Origin: a virus
DNA length: 27,703 nt
IMG/VR virus record: IMGVR_UViG_3300027963_000274
Span: 1 to 27,703 of that record
Reading direction: 5' to 3' (one strand)
Below are positions 18,957 through 27,703 of the stretch, piece by piece; position 1 is the first letter of the stretch, and each line of letters begins with the position of its first letter. The notes under the pieces were generated by a model that saw nothing but the letters and a program-made list of their open reading frames with translations, made no database searches and was not told the DNA's origin. Made by a program: the position numbers and the translations under genes.

Positions 18957-21900
18957 TGGCATACCCAAATATTAAAAAGGATGCCAATGGAAACTATATT
19001 GTTGAGGGCATTAAAGAACCTAACTTTACTGAAGAACAATTAAACTATATTGATATCTCTCAGCAAGCAGAAACACTTACTGGTGCTGATGCTGACATTT
19101 TAAGAAAAACTATCTCTACAAATCCAACTGCTTCTGCTGGCGCTATATCAGCACTTTATAAGAGTGGTACTATTGGATCAAGTAAATTAACAGATACATT
19201 TTTAGAGATTGACAAGCAAACAAAAGCACAAAGAGAATTAGATCAATTAAAAGAAAACCAAAGAATAGCAAATGAAAATTTTAAAAGTAAAATGTGGGGC
19301 ATTCCATACAACATATGGACTGGCATCAAGGGCGTTAGTCGTTTAACAACAACAGGTTTATTCGCTCCAGTTGAGGCCGTAATTAACTCATTTGGAAATG
19401 CTGTTGCCAATGTTGCTACTGGCCAAAACTCTAACTGGGTGTGGGAAGGTATTGACCAGACACACGCAGTTCAATCAATTAAACAACTCTTTTCTGAAGG
19501 AAAAGTAGACACTGGTTCTGGATTTTTTATCAACGAAGAAAGTGGCGTAGGATTTAAAGTACGTCAAGAAAAATTAAAATTAGGTAAAATTTCTGTATTA
19601 GATGGAGAAGGTAACAAAGTTCTAGATAAAGAGGGAAATCCTTTATATAGACCGTACTCACCAATTGATCCAATCTCATACATTATGACTGGTGGAAATT
19701 TAGAAAGTGGCAATGCTAGACTTATAAATGCTATCGGTGAAATTGGATTAATGATCTATGCTGATCCAGTAACTAAAGCAAATAAAGCAAGGCGTGCTAT
19801 TGACTCTATAAAGAAATCAAAAGCATACGCTGCTGGACGTGCATCTGCGGAAGACTTAAAAAAGTTAACCGCTCTAGAGGCGCAGGTTGCAACTGCAAAT
19901 GATGATGTAGTTAAAGCATTAGAGGATTTAAATCTAACTGAAAGAGCAGTTAACGCTGGAGTTCCAGTTGCTGATAGCCAACTGTTAGCCTTTCAAAAAT
20001 CTTATAACGATGCCTTTGCAAAGAAGGTTAAACTTGATGAAGAATCTCAAGCAGTCCAAAAAGGAATTAATTACAACGCTATTGCAGAATTTTTAAATGG
20101 TGCATCCGCTAAACCTATATTAAATGAAATTGCAGAAATCGATGACTACTACAAGATTATGCAAATCAGTAAAAGACGCGGACAACCTGGCTTTACATTA
20201 CAACAAGCAAAAGATCTTGCTAACGCAAAGACACGCGAAGAAGTTCTTCAGGTATTAGCGCCATATGTTGCAGATGGTACAGTAGTTCAAAACATTTTAG
20301 AAAGCGGAACAGTAACATCTAGAGCCTTGAGTGGAATTGTAAAGGGACCAATTGCTAGACCAGCACAAGGAATCGCTGGATGGGCAACTAAAGGTATTAA
20401 AAAAATACCTAATGCTGAAAAATTATACAATGGTTTAAGTAAGAGTTATAATACTTACGTTCCAAAGACTGGAACTCTGGTTCACTTTGAAGATAAAGAT
20501 GCCCTGATTGATGTGGTAATTAACTTTGCTAGATCACTAAAGGTAGATGAAACTCAAATCAGAGCAATAGTTGATGACATTGCTTTTAATACTGACCCAA
20601 GTGTGTCTGCATATCAGTCCGCAACTAAAGTTTATGATATTGTATTTAAATCAAATGCTGCTGCCTTTGAAAAAGCAGGTATTAGTCCTGATAAATTAGA
20701 AGAATTAACAAGAGTGTTTGCAAAAAATGCTGACGAACAGGCTACTTACTGGGCAGAACTTCACAGAGGCAATGCTAATATAGACTTTGTTATATCTGGT
20801 GGACGAAAAGTAACCCTTAGTGGACCTCATCTAGAGTCAGAACGCTTAAAATCTATGGTTTATTTTCCACCAGCAACTGAATTAATGAAAGAAATAAGAA
20901 GAGTATCAAAACTTAACCAATATGCTAAGGGTGCCACTGGCAAAACCTTTAATGCTATTGATGAATTTACAAGTAACTACTGGAAAAGAGTTATTTTAAC
21001 CAGACCAGCCTATATTATTCGTAACATAGGTGAAGAGCAGATACGCATTATGCTTAATGGCCATATATCTTTCTATAATAATCCACTTGCTGCTATTGGT
21101 ATGTGGCAAGGAAAGAATGATGGACCTGGTTGGAAGCGTTTAGCAAATAGCCTTGATCAATGGCAACACAATGTGTTTGGCCAAAATATTAAACTTTCTA
21201 AAGCAGAAGAATTAGCAAATGAAACCATAGCAAATGGTGCTAAATCTGACTATCACACATTTATGGATGATCTATCTGTTGGCTCACGAGGTGAAGTAGA
21301 TAAAGTATCTGTAATGCGTGGCTATAATCTTGTTTACTCAAAAGATCAAAACTGGTTCTTGGGTTTAGCAAATGAAATTAGAATTCTAAATCAAAGTAAC
21401 TTAGCAAAAGCAGTTGCAAGAACATCACCAGGTAAAGAAGCCGATACCGTTACATACTTTTTGTATGGAGAGGGTCGACCAGCCTGGGATAGATTTTTAA
21501 ATGGTATACAGAGTCCAGAAACAAGGGCAGTCTTTGATACTCCTGAGGGGGCAATGGCTTACCTATTTACTGGCAAAGATACTTTGAATAGAGCAACTTC
21601 TGTACGTGCTCGTATCGAGCAAGTTGCTGGCCAAGATGGCGCATCTGCTGAAGCAATTATGAAACTAATTGGCGAAGGCGCTATAGAGACATCTGGATAT
21701 TCTATTAAGGTACCTAAAGAAGCAGATGACGCTTTAAACTCAATTCTAAATGCTGAGCAAGTTAAGGCTGGCAAAAAGAAAATTAAAGATGCTAATGAAG
21801 AATTTGCGGCTCAACTTAAAAAGGCTTTTGAAGGTATAGCAAACTGGGACAATGTTGCTATGAAGATACCTAAAGAAGTAGCAGTAATTGACAAAAAGAG

Positions 21901-23803
21901 ACAGTCTGGTCTTACCGCTGTTAGTGATGCATTCTTTGATTATGCGGTTAAAATTGAAAAGAATTCAAGTATGGGTCCTGAATGGCGTATGAAATATTGG
22001 GATACTGTAAGAGATGTAATCTATGCAGCAGATGCTGATGCCATAGCGCAAATCAGCAAGGTTGCTCCTAAGTCATTAAGCCCACTATTAAGCGCTAATG
22101 GCAAAGAACAAATAGGAATTAAGCACGGTTTCTGGAAGTCTGTTGAAAAAGCAGACGGCAAAGGAACTATGACTCTTGAAGAAATCAATACTTATGCTAG
22201 CAGAGTTGCAAGTATGCACGTTAAAGACTTATTTTATGATGCATCAAAGAAGCGTTTATTGTGGCATCAATTAAGATTAGTTGCACCATTTGGTCAAGCC
22301 TGGGCTGATACAATTGGCACCTGGGGAAGATTAGCATTTGATAATCCTGGTGAAGTATATAAGGTTGCTCGTGCTTTAGACTTCCTTAACTCCCCAGAAT
22401 CATCAGCACTGTATCAAGTAACTGATGCTAAGAATTTCTATGATCCAAATCAAGGATTTTTCTTTACAAACTCATACGGTCAACGTCAGTTCTACGTACC
22501 ATTTATGTCAACTGGTATGAACTTTATGACTAATCTTTTGAGTGGAAAGATAAGCACTGAAGGACCTTTTGGTTCTCAAGGTAGCCCACAATCATTTAAC
22601 TTTGCGCTTGGTTCAGGAATCCTACCAGGGTTTGGACCAGGATTAGTTATACCTTTAAATATAATTGAAGGTTTTGGATTCGATCCACTACAAGCACTGC
22701 CGCCAACAACAAGAGAACTGGCAGAGAAGTTCTTATTTCCTTTTGGAAGACCGAACTTAACTACTGCTCCTGGTGTTGTTCAAGCATTGAGCACAAATAA
22801 TATATCTAGAATTGCATCTGGTATATTCGGCTGGGAAGAAGGTTATGCTGCAGCGTATGCTCCAGTAATGAACTATCTTGCTAGCGGTGGCGATTACAAT
22901 CTCGATGACCCTAGTGATCAAAACAGATTGATGAAAGATGCAGATAAGTTTGCAAAATGGTTCACTATGTCAAGAGGTATATTTGGACTAGGAAGTCCAG
23001 TAGCCGTATCTACAGTAGAACTTACTAAAGATAAAAGCGGTGACACTATGCTAGTTGCTGCGCTTACATCAGATTTTAAAGATTTAGAGAATAAGTATTC
23101 TGGCGACACATATAAGGCTTATGCCGATTTCTTAGACTTATACGGCCCTGAGCAAATATTTGCTCTTATATCTAGTTGGTCTGGCCCTAATGGAACAGCA
23201 ACTCCACCAAGTAATCTAATGACATATCAAATGATACTTAGAGACCCAAGCGTAGTAGAAGAATACCGTGATGTATATGGATATTTCTATCCTAATGGTG
23301 GATTCTCTACAGAGTTATACAACTGGAACAAAAGAAAAGGCAATTCTGAACTATTAACTAAACAACAGATTATAGATAAGGCAACTGGCCTACGCTATTC
23401 TGCTGCTAAAGATAGATTACTTACTCGTTCAGTAGCCGAAAATTGGACTAGCCAATATACCGCTGCTGCACTATCTAACCTTGGTGATAGTTATAACTTA
23501 ATGGGTCGTAAGACTGTGTTTGATGCAAGCAAAGAAGATAGAACGTTAAACCAACTAAGACAAGCAACACAAGATGATAGATTCCTGGATTCAGAGGCAG
23601 TTGCTGGTATGAGAGATTACTTATACTTAAGAGACAAGACTCTTGAACTTAATGGCAAAAAGCCAAATGACAGTTTAGATACTAAGGGCTTCGAGGCTCA
23701 ACGTACCTATCTAGCACAACAAGCACTAGAGATAATCAAGAGAAATCCTGATTTCCAGAAAATATTTTATTCATTCTTTAAGAGAGAGTTGGAGACTAAC
23801 TAG
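18956..23803 (+). CDS. Very large internal virion protein
   Basis: This 1615-residue protein begins at a GTG that shares a base with the previous stop (TAGTG). It has long helical and coiled-coil regions (for example EDLKKLTALEAQVATANDDV), hydrophobic stretches with Gly and Pro in the region of residues 1190-1270, and few cysteines. I see no enzyme motif. Its size and place between the portal and scaffold suit internal or ejection proteins of podovirus-like particles, which enter the host envelope with DNA. Exact role is inferred; a minor tail protein is less likely from its position. Confidence 0.6.
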   Translation: MAYPNIKKDANGNYIVEGIKEPNFTEEQLNYIDISQQAETLTGADADILRKTISTNPTASAGAISALYKSGTIGSSKLTDTFLEIDKQTKAQRELDQLKENQRIANENFKSKMWGIPYNIWTGIKGVSRLTTTGLFAPVEAVINSFGNAVANVATGQNSNWVWEGIDQTHAVQSIKQLFSEGKVDTGSGFFINEESGVGFKVRQEKLKLGKISVLDGEGNKVLDKEGNPLYRPYSPIDPISYIMTGGNLESGNARLINAIGEIGLMIYADPVTKANKARRAIDSIKKSKAYAAGRASAEDLKKLTALEAQVATANDDVVKALEDLNLTERAVNAGVPVADSQLLAFQKSYNDAFAKKVKLDEESQAVQKGINYNAIAEFLNGASAKPILNEIAEIDDYYKIMQISKRRGQPGFTLQQAKDLANAKTREEVLQVLAPYVADGTVVQNILESGTVTSRALSGIVKGPIARPAQGIAGWATKGIKKIPNAEKLYNGLSKSYNTYVPKTGTLVHFEDKDALIDVVINFARSLKVDETQIRAIVDDIAFNTDPSVSAYQSATKVYDIVFKSNAAAFEKAGISPDKLEELTRVFAKNADEQATYWAELHRGNANIDFVISGGRKVTLSGPHLESERLKSMVYFPPATELMKEIRRVSKLNQYAKGATGKTFNAIDEFTSNYWKRVILTRPAYIIRNIGEEQIRIMLNGHISFYNNPLAAIGMWQGKNDGPGWKRLANSLDQWQHNVFGQNIKLSKAEELANETIANGAKSDYHTFMDDLSVGSRGEVDKVSVMRGYNLVYSKDQNWFLGLANEIRILNQSNLAKAVARTSPGKEADTVTYFLYGEGRPAWDRFLNGIQSPETRAVFDTPEGAMAYLFTGKDTLNRATSVRARIEQVAGQDGASAEAIMKLIGEGAIETSGYSIKVPKEADDALNSILNAEQVKAGKKKIKDANEEFAAQLKKAFEGIANWDNVAMKIPKEVAVIDKKRQSGLTAVSDAFFDYAVKIEKNSSMGPEWRMKYWDTVRDVIYAADADAIAQISKVAPKSLSPLLSANGKEQIGIKHGFWKSVEKADGKGTMTLEEINTYASRVASMHVKDLFYDASKKRLLWHQLRLVAPFGQAWADTIGTWGRLAFDNPGEVYKVARALDFLNSPESSALYQVTDAKNFYDPNQGFFFTNSYGQRQFYVPFMSTGMNFMTNLLSGKISTEGPFGSQGSPQSFNFALGSGILPGFGPGLVIPLNIIEGFGFDPLQALPPTTRELAEKFLFPFGRPNLTTAPGVVQALSTNNISRIASGIFGWEEGYAAAYAPVMNYLASGGDYNLDDPSDQNRLMKDADKFAKWFTMSRGIFGLGSPVAVSTVELTKDKSGDTMLVAALTSDFKDLENKYSGDTYKAYADFLDLYGPEQIFALISSWSGPNGTATPPSNLMTYQMILRDPSVVEEYRDVYGYFYPNGGFSTELYNWNKRKGNSELLTKQQIIDKATGLRYSAAKDRLLTRSVAENWTSQYTAAALSNLGDSYNLMGRKTVFDASKEDRTLNQLRQATQDDRFLDSEAVAGMRDYLYLRDKTLELNGKKPNDSLDTKGFEAQRTYLAQQALEIIKRNPDFQKIFYSFFKRELETN

Positions 23804-25014
23804 TGGTAGGATTAGATATCTTTGCACTTCCTAGTACTAAAGAGGCTAAGAAGAAAAAGGATGCTGCAAAGGCAGGCACTCCGCCAAAAACAACTGGAAC
23901 TCAACCAACAGAATCTGCTACTAATGCAACTGCTGGCATTCCAATTGGCCAGACTAATGATAGTAAAACTTTATCTGGACTACCTAAAGGTACACAAATT
24001 AAAGGTGCTGGCACAGCCACCTATGAAAAAGGTGCTGGTGCATTAAAGTTTGCTAACCTGAGTCTAGATGATAGGGCAACATTACTTCTTCGTATGGGTC
24101 AGATTCCTGGACTATACGCTACTGGATTAGCCCCAACCCCCGATTTCATAAGCAAGCAAATTAAAAGTGGATCTATAGTCCCAAGAGATGTAGACTTCCA
24201 GGCACTTGAAAAGATTGCTGCTATATCTGACTGGAGTGGCGACACTACAGACAATACTATTATTAAATTATCTAGCAATAGAGCAATGGCTGAGCAGTTC
24301 TTTGGTAAGGTTACCCCTGCTGTTAAGGCTGTTACTTCTTATTCCGCTATTGAGGCTGATTTAAATAGCAAGTTTTTAGATCTATTTGAATCAAAACCTG
24401 ACTCTGGTTTAATCAAGGCATATGCTAAAGAAGTTAATGCGCTTGAGTCATCTAAGTCTGGCATAACTGCCCAGCAAAAAGAAGATATACTTTTAAAATA
24501 TGTGCAGAAAAAAGCCAATGATTTATATAATCTTAATCAAACTGGTATGGCTCCAGGCACTACAGACAAGGGTGCTCTAGGTCGGTATGTTAGAAACATA
24601 CGAACAGCCTATAACAACAATGGTATTCCTATCAATGAGAAACAAATATATAGCAAAGCAGTTGAATCTTTAAGAAGTCAAGATGCATATAAGAACGTAC
24701 TTGATGGTGTTACAATGCAAGCCACTGCTATCCTCCCAGCATTTAAAGACTTTTTTGCTCAAGGCAAAACAGCAAGAGAAATACTTTCTCCCTGGATTAA
24801 TCTACGGTCTCAGATACTTGAGATTCCAGAAGATCAAATTAGTATACAGGATATGTATAACGTTGGGTCTGGCGAAAAGGCTATGAGTATTAATGAATAT
24901 AAAAAAATGCTTTACGCAAGCGATGAATTTAAGAAAACAAATGCTTTTAAAAGTAGATCTACAAATGATTTACAAGCATTACTAAGAGCATTTAATATTG
25001 GAGGTAGAGGTTAA
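23803..25014 (+). CDS. Probable internal virion protein, 403 residues
   Basis: This protein follows the large one with a TAGTG overlap. It has a basic, Thr/Ala-rich disordered N-terminus (about residues 10-80), then helical regions, and ends GGRG. No family was recognised. Disordered head plus helices and the company of the next gene suggest a set of structural or ejected proteins made in similar amounts. Confidence 0.55.
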   Translation: MVGLDIFALPSTKEAKKKKDAAKAGTPPKTTGTQPTESATNATAGIPIGQTNDSKTLSGLPKGTQIKGAGTATYEKGAGALKFANLSLDDRATLLLRMGQIPGLYATGLAPTPDFISKQIKSGSIVPRDVDFQALEKIAAISDWSGDTTDNTIIKLSSNRAMAEQFFGKVTPAVKAVTSYSAIEADLNSKFLDLFESKPDSGLIKAYAKEVNALESSKSGITAQQKEDILLKYVQKKANDLYNLNQTGMAPGTTDKGALGRYVRNIRTAYNNNGIPINEKQIYSKAVESLRSQDAYKNVLDGVTMQATAILPAFKDFFAQGKTAREILSPWINLRSQILEIPEDQISIQDMYNVGSGEKAMSINEYKKMLYASDEFKKTNAFKSRSTNDLQALLRAFNIGGRG

Positions 25015-26357
25015 TGGCAGGCTTAATAGTTCCGTCAGTACAAAAGGCTAAACTTGATGCCGCTAAAGCAACTACTACCAATGCAAAAACCACTGGTGGT
25101 TATAGTGGTATTCCTGCTGTTATTGCTAAACCTGCTGCACCTACATTTTCCCAAAGTTTAAATCTTTACGGTACTCCCGCATCTGGTGGTTATAGTGGTA
25201 TTCCTTTCACCCCTGCAAAACCAACCACAAATAAAGCGCCAACAGTCGGAAAAACAACTGGTGCTACAAATACGTTTATCCCTGGATATATGCCACCAGA
25301 TACTGGTGAAGGTGGTGGCGGTGGAGCACCTGCGGCTCCAGAAAAAACTGTTGTAAGTCGTATACCTAAAACCGATTCAAAAGGCAAAATAATTGGTTGG
25401 ACGGTTACATATAGTGATGGTAGCGTTTCTTGGGAAGACAACCCAGAATATGGCAAACAAGATACATCTACCTCAAATCCTGCATATGCTACTATATCAA
25501 AGATTCTTGAATCATATGGTATTACAGATCTTGCTTCAGTGTTAGAACAGATACGTTTGGAGTATCCAGAGGCAAGTAGCGATGATATTGTAACTTTGTT
25601 ACAGTTTGATGATAGATATAACGCCAAGTTTAATCAAAGATTTAGTGCTAACTTAGAGCGTCAAAAGGCTGGTATGTCAGTCCTGTCTCCAGCAGACTAC
25701 CTTGCTATGGAACAAGGATATAAGTCAACATTATCAGCATATGGATTAACTAACTTTAATACCCAAGCATATTATAATAAGTTTATTGCTAACGATTTAA
25801 AGGTAACAGATATAGCAGATAGAGTATCTCTTGCATTTGATAGAGTTATGAATGATGAAATGGTAACAAACACATTTAAGAAGTTCTATCCATCTTTAAC
25901 TACTGTTGATATTGTATCTGGTATGTTAGACCCAGCCAACCAATTCCCAGCCCTAGAGCGCAAAGTAAAGGCAGCCGAAATAGGTGGAGCCGCACTTCGT
26001 CAAGGCATCATTGCAACCGAACTAGGTTCAATGGAAACAAATATTGGAAGTGCTTATACTAATGTTAATAGAGGAACCGTTGGCGCAGACGTACTAGGTC
26101 AAATGGGTACTACAAAAGCAGAGGCTGAAAAGGGATACAAAACCATAGCCGAACTGCTTCCAACTGCCGAAAAACTTAGTTCTATCTATGGTGGAACTGA
26201 AGATCAATACGGATTACTACAAGCAGAACAAGAGAATCTACAAGGATTAGCATCTGCCAAACGTAAACGTGAAAGACTTACCGCCATTGAAATGGCACAA
26301 TTTGGTAAGAAATCTGGACTAGCACAAGGTGCATTAAGCAGCCAGACAAACATATAA
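25014..26357 (+). CDS. Probable internal virion protein, 447 residues
   Basis: This protein overlaps the stop before it (TAATG), with GGAGGTAGAGG as ribosome site. Residues 1-110 are low complexity and contain GGYSGIP twice, then a Gly-rich stretch. Residues about 110-150 hold a beta element (GWTVTYSDGSVSWEDNPEYG), and the rest is helical with a charged C-terminus (AKRKRERLTAIEMAQFG). Function is unknown; it belongs with the two preceding large proteins by position and style. Confidence 0.55.
   Translation: MAGLIVPSVQKAKLDAAKATTTNAKTTGGYSGIPAVIAKPAAPTFSQSLNLYGTPASGGYSGIPFTPAKPTTNKAPTVGKTTGATNTFIPGYMPPDTGEGGGGGAPAAPEKTVVSRIPKTDSKGKIIGWTVTYSDGSVSWEDNPEYGKQDTSTSNPAYATISKILESYGITDLASVLEQIRLEYPEASSDDIVTLLQFDDRYNAKFNQRFSANLERQKAGMSVLSPADYLAMEQGYKSTLSAYGLTNFNTQAYYNKFIANDLKVTDIADRVSLAFDRVMNDEMVTNTFKKFYPSLTTVDIVSGMLDPANQFPALERKVKAAEIGGAALRQGIIATELGSMETNIGSAYTNVNRGTVGADVLGQMGTTKAEAEKGYKTIAELLPTAEKLSSIYGGTEDQYGLLQAEQENLQGLASAKRKRERLTAIEMAQFGKKSGLAQGALSSQTNI
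25093..25205 (+). repeat. Two 23-base direct repeats within coding sequence
   Basis: The 23 bases at 25093-25115 recur exactly at 25183-25205, 90 bases apart and in frame, and encode GGYSGIP twice. This is an internal duplication in the disordered N-terminus. Confidence 0.8.
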
Positions 26358-26478
26358 TAGAATCCTGACGCGGATCCATCGGCCCTCGCGCAGTGTATAA
26401 GACCGATAGCAAGAGCCAACCTATTTCCCCGAATAGACTTGAGGCTTGCGACTACAACGAATAGAAGGGTGGGTTGCT
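26358..26478 (+). promoter_or_regulatory. Non-coding leader before scaffold and capsid genes
   Basis: This 121-base gap is the longest within the structural block. It has short inverted arms (ATCGG with CCGAT; GCAAGAGCC with GGCTTGC) and two CGAATAGA copies at 26430 and 26458, and it is richer in GC than its surroundings. The end gives a GAAGGGTGGG ribosome site. No good promoter or T-tailed hairpin was found, so a leader controlling capsid expression is only a suggestion. Confidence 0.4.
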
Positions 26479-26955
26479 ATGAGCAACAACTACTGGGAAG
26501 ACGAAGACGACGATCTGGATACAGATTCAGATGGACAGATGGATGGAAGTGACTTACTTAAAAAGTTACGCAAAGCCAAACGTTCAGATGAAAAACGTAT
26601 CAAAGAACTCACTGAGCAACTTGAGGGATTATCCAAGGCGCAGCGTGAACGAGTTGTCAAAGAAGTCCTAGAAAAGAAGGGTGTCAACGCCAAAGCGGCT
26701 AGATTAGTTCTTAAAGATTTGGATGATGTTAACGAAGAGTCAGTGAATAACTGGCTTGATGATAACGCAGACTTATTTGGAATTACAGTTGCCAAGGAAG
26801 AGCCTAAAGCGTCAGAACAAGACCGTGCCGCATTACGTCAACAGGATGTTCTAACGTCTAGTGCTATGACCCCAGACCGAGCAGAAGACTTAAATCTTCG
26901 CATCGATAACGCGGATTCAATGGACGCGTTACTGGATGTACTTCGCTCACAATAA
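26479..26955 (+). CDS. Capsid scaffolding protein
   Basis: This 158-residue protein is directly before the capsid gene. It begins with a strongly acidic patch (EDEDDDLDTDSD), then a long coiled coil (about residues 25-75, KKLRKAKRSDEKRIKELTEQ), then an acidic helical region. This acidic, helical make-up next to the capsid gene is typical of scaffolding proteins. I chose the ATG at 26479 with the GAAGGGTGGG site; an upstream TTG in frame at 26446 is unlikely. Confidence 0.75.
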   Translation: MSNNYWEDEDDDLDTDSDGQMDGSDLLKKLRKAKRSDEKRIKELTEQLEGLSKAQRERVVKEVLEKKGVNAKAARLVLKDLDDVNEESVNNWLDDNADLFGITVAKEEPKASEQDRAALRQQDVLTSSAMTPDRAEDLNLRIDNADSMDALLDVLRSQ

Positions 26956-26966
26956 TTCCGTTCATA

Positions 26967-26982
26967 GTCACTTGGAGGTGAC
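26967..26982 (+). promoter_or_regulatory. Hairpin holding the capsid gene ribosome site
   Basis: GTCAC at 26967-26971 pairs with GTGAC at 26978-26982. The ribosome site GGAGG at 26974-26978 lies in the 6-base loop and first stem base, 7 bases before the ATG. Loop display could give efficient capsid translation. Confidence 0.5.
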
Positions 26983-26985
26983 GAT

Positions 26986-27703
26986 ATGGCTAATGCCTAT
27001 GTAACCGCTGGTTCTTCCTCTCTTGGAGGTACCGCAGGTTCTGCTGGTTTAGTACAGAAGGCGTATGACCGTCTTCTTGAATTCGCTCTCCGTTCAGAAC
27101 CACTAATTCGTTCTGTCGCAGATAAGCGTCCAGCAAGACAAGCAATTCCAGGCTCAACAGTCGTTCTACAACGTTATGTTGACCTATCTGCTGCAACTAC
27201 AGCCCTTACTGAGGATGCTGACCCAGATGCAGTAGCAATGTCCACACCAACAACAGTAACCATTACTCTTAACGAGTACGGTAACTCAGTGTTGGTAACA
27301 CGTGCGTTGGAACTATTCAGCCTTGCTGATGTAGACCCAGCAATCGCAAACATTATCGCGTTCAACCTTGCAGATTCTATTGACTCCGTAGCAATGACAA
27401 CATTGCGTGGCGGAACAAACGTAATCTACTCAGGTTCAACTGCAACTTCAACTGCAACTGTAACTGCTGCTGCAACACTATCTTCTGCTAACATCCGTAA
27501 GGCTGTTGCTAAGTTACGTGCTGGTAAGTCCGTTGCTCGTAAGGGTTCACTATACTGGGCTGGTATCCACCCAGAGGTATCCCACGACCTACGTGCTGAG
27601 ACAGGTTCAGCAGGATGGTTGCTTCCTAACCAATACGGCTCTGTTCAAGACCGTATCTGGGCAGGAGAAATCGGAACATACGAGGGTGCATACTTCGTAG
27701 AGT
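26986..27703 (+). CDS. Major capsid protein, N4-gp56-like, 3' end missing
   Basis: The ATG at 26986 opens a frame that runs off the end, giving 239 residues. The sequence after residue 30 resembles the N4-gp56 family of HK97-fold capsid proteins: LITEDADPD-type region, NEYGNSVLVTRALELFSLAD near residue 96, a helix with NIRKAVAKLRAGK, and a strand region with YWAGIHPEVSHDL. It forms the head shell. The N-terminal 20 residues are Gly/Ser-rich. Its strong ribosome site suits the most abundant virion protein. Confidence 0.85.
   Translation, partial: MANAYVTAGSSSLGGTAGSAGLVQKAYDRLLEFALRSEPLIRSVADKRPARQAIPGSTVVLQRYVDLSAATTALTEDADPDAVAMSTPTTVTITLNEYGNSVLVTRALELFSLADVDPAIANIIAFNLADSIDSVAMTTLRGGTNVIYSGSTATSTATVTAAATLSSANIRKAVAKLRAGKSVARKGSLYWAGIHPEVSHDLRAETGSAGWLLPNQYGSVQDRIWAGEIGTYEGAYFVE

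Noticed and set aside
25093-25205. CRISPR-like repeats
   Set aside because: There are only two copies, in frame within a coding sequence, without spacers of array type.
25190-25627. Minus-strand ORF of 145 residues
   Set aside because: It is opposite a convincing structural gene with good ribosome site and overlaps, and its low-complexity sequence mirrors that gene.

Overview
This looks like a stretch of a tailed double-stranded DNA phage (Caudoviricetes) that infects an actinobacterium. The main evidence for the host is a WhiB-family protein (9127-9540), a family restricted to Actinobacteria and their phages; several small proteins also resemble ones recurrent in actinophages. Base composition is AT-rich, which hints at a low-GC actinobacterium such as the freshwater Nanopelagicales, but that is inference. 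The window starts inside a lysis gene and ends inside the major capsid gene, so it probably covers most of a circularly permuted genome, with the remaining virion genes outside it.

Layout. (1) 1-858, plus strand: lysis cassette (membrane protein, CHAP endolysin, holin-like protein), closed by a terminator. (2) 947-1537, minus strand: a lone SAM-dependent methyltransferase, probably accessory. (3) 1683-7548, plus strand: a tightly overlapping replication and recombination operon with a RecB/Cas4-like nuclease split around an extra ORF, a zinc-finger protein, a RecA/DnaB-type ATPase, a Hjc-type resolvase, a primase split into zinc and TOPRIM parts, an Nmad1/DUF1599 protein, a metallophosphoesterase and a sigma-like factor. 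(4) 7530-13242, minus strand: small regulatory or host-directed genes, including a nuclease-like protein, zinc ribbons, a membrane-anchored transglycosylase-like protein, WhiB, and a class II glutamine amidotransferase paired with an amidoligase. This block carries several promoters of the form TTGACT-17 bp-TAnnnT and a tRNA-like RNA without an anticodon arm. (5) 13243-14028: a 786-bp divergent control region with two minus-strand promoters, a 23-bp inverted repeat, a perfect actinobacterial LexA box plus a weaker one, DnaA-box-like sites and an AT-rich tract. (6) 14029-27703, plus strand: packaging and head genes: terminase, portal, a proteasome-fold hydrolase where a head protease would usually lie, three large probable internal virion proteins, scaffold and an N4-gp56-like major capsid protein.

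The strand blocks suggest separate programmes. The two divergent transcription units meet at 13243-14028, where LexA boxes suggest a link to host DNA damage. Candidates most worth following up are the tRNA-like RNA, the split Fe-S nuclease, the proteasome-like head-module hydrolase, the amidoligase pair and the LexA sites. No integrase, DNA polymerase or obvious phage repressor was seen, so lifestyle is undecided.
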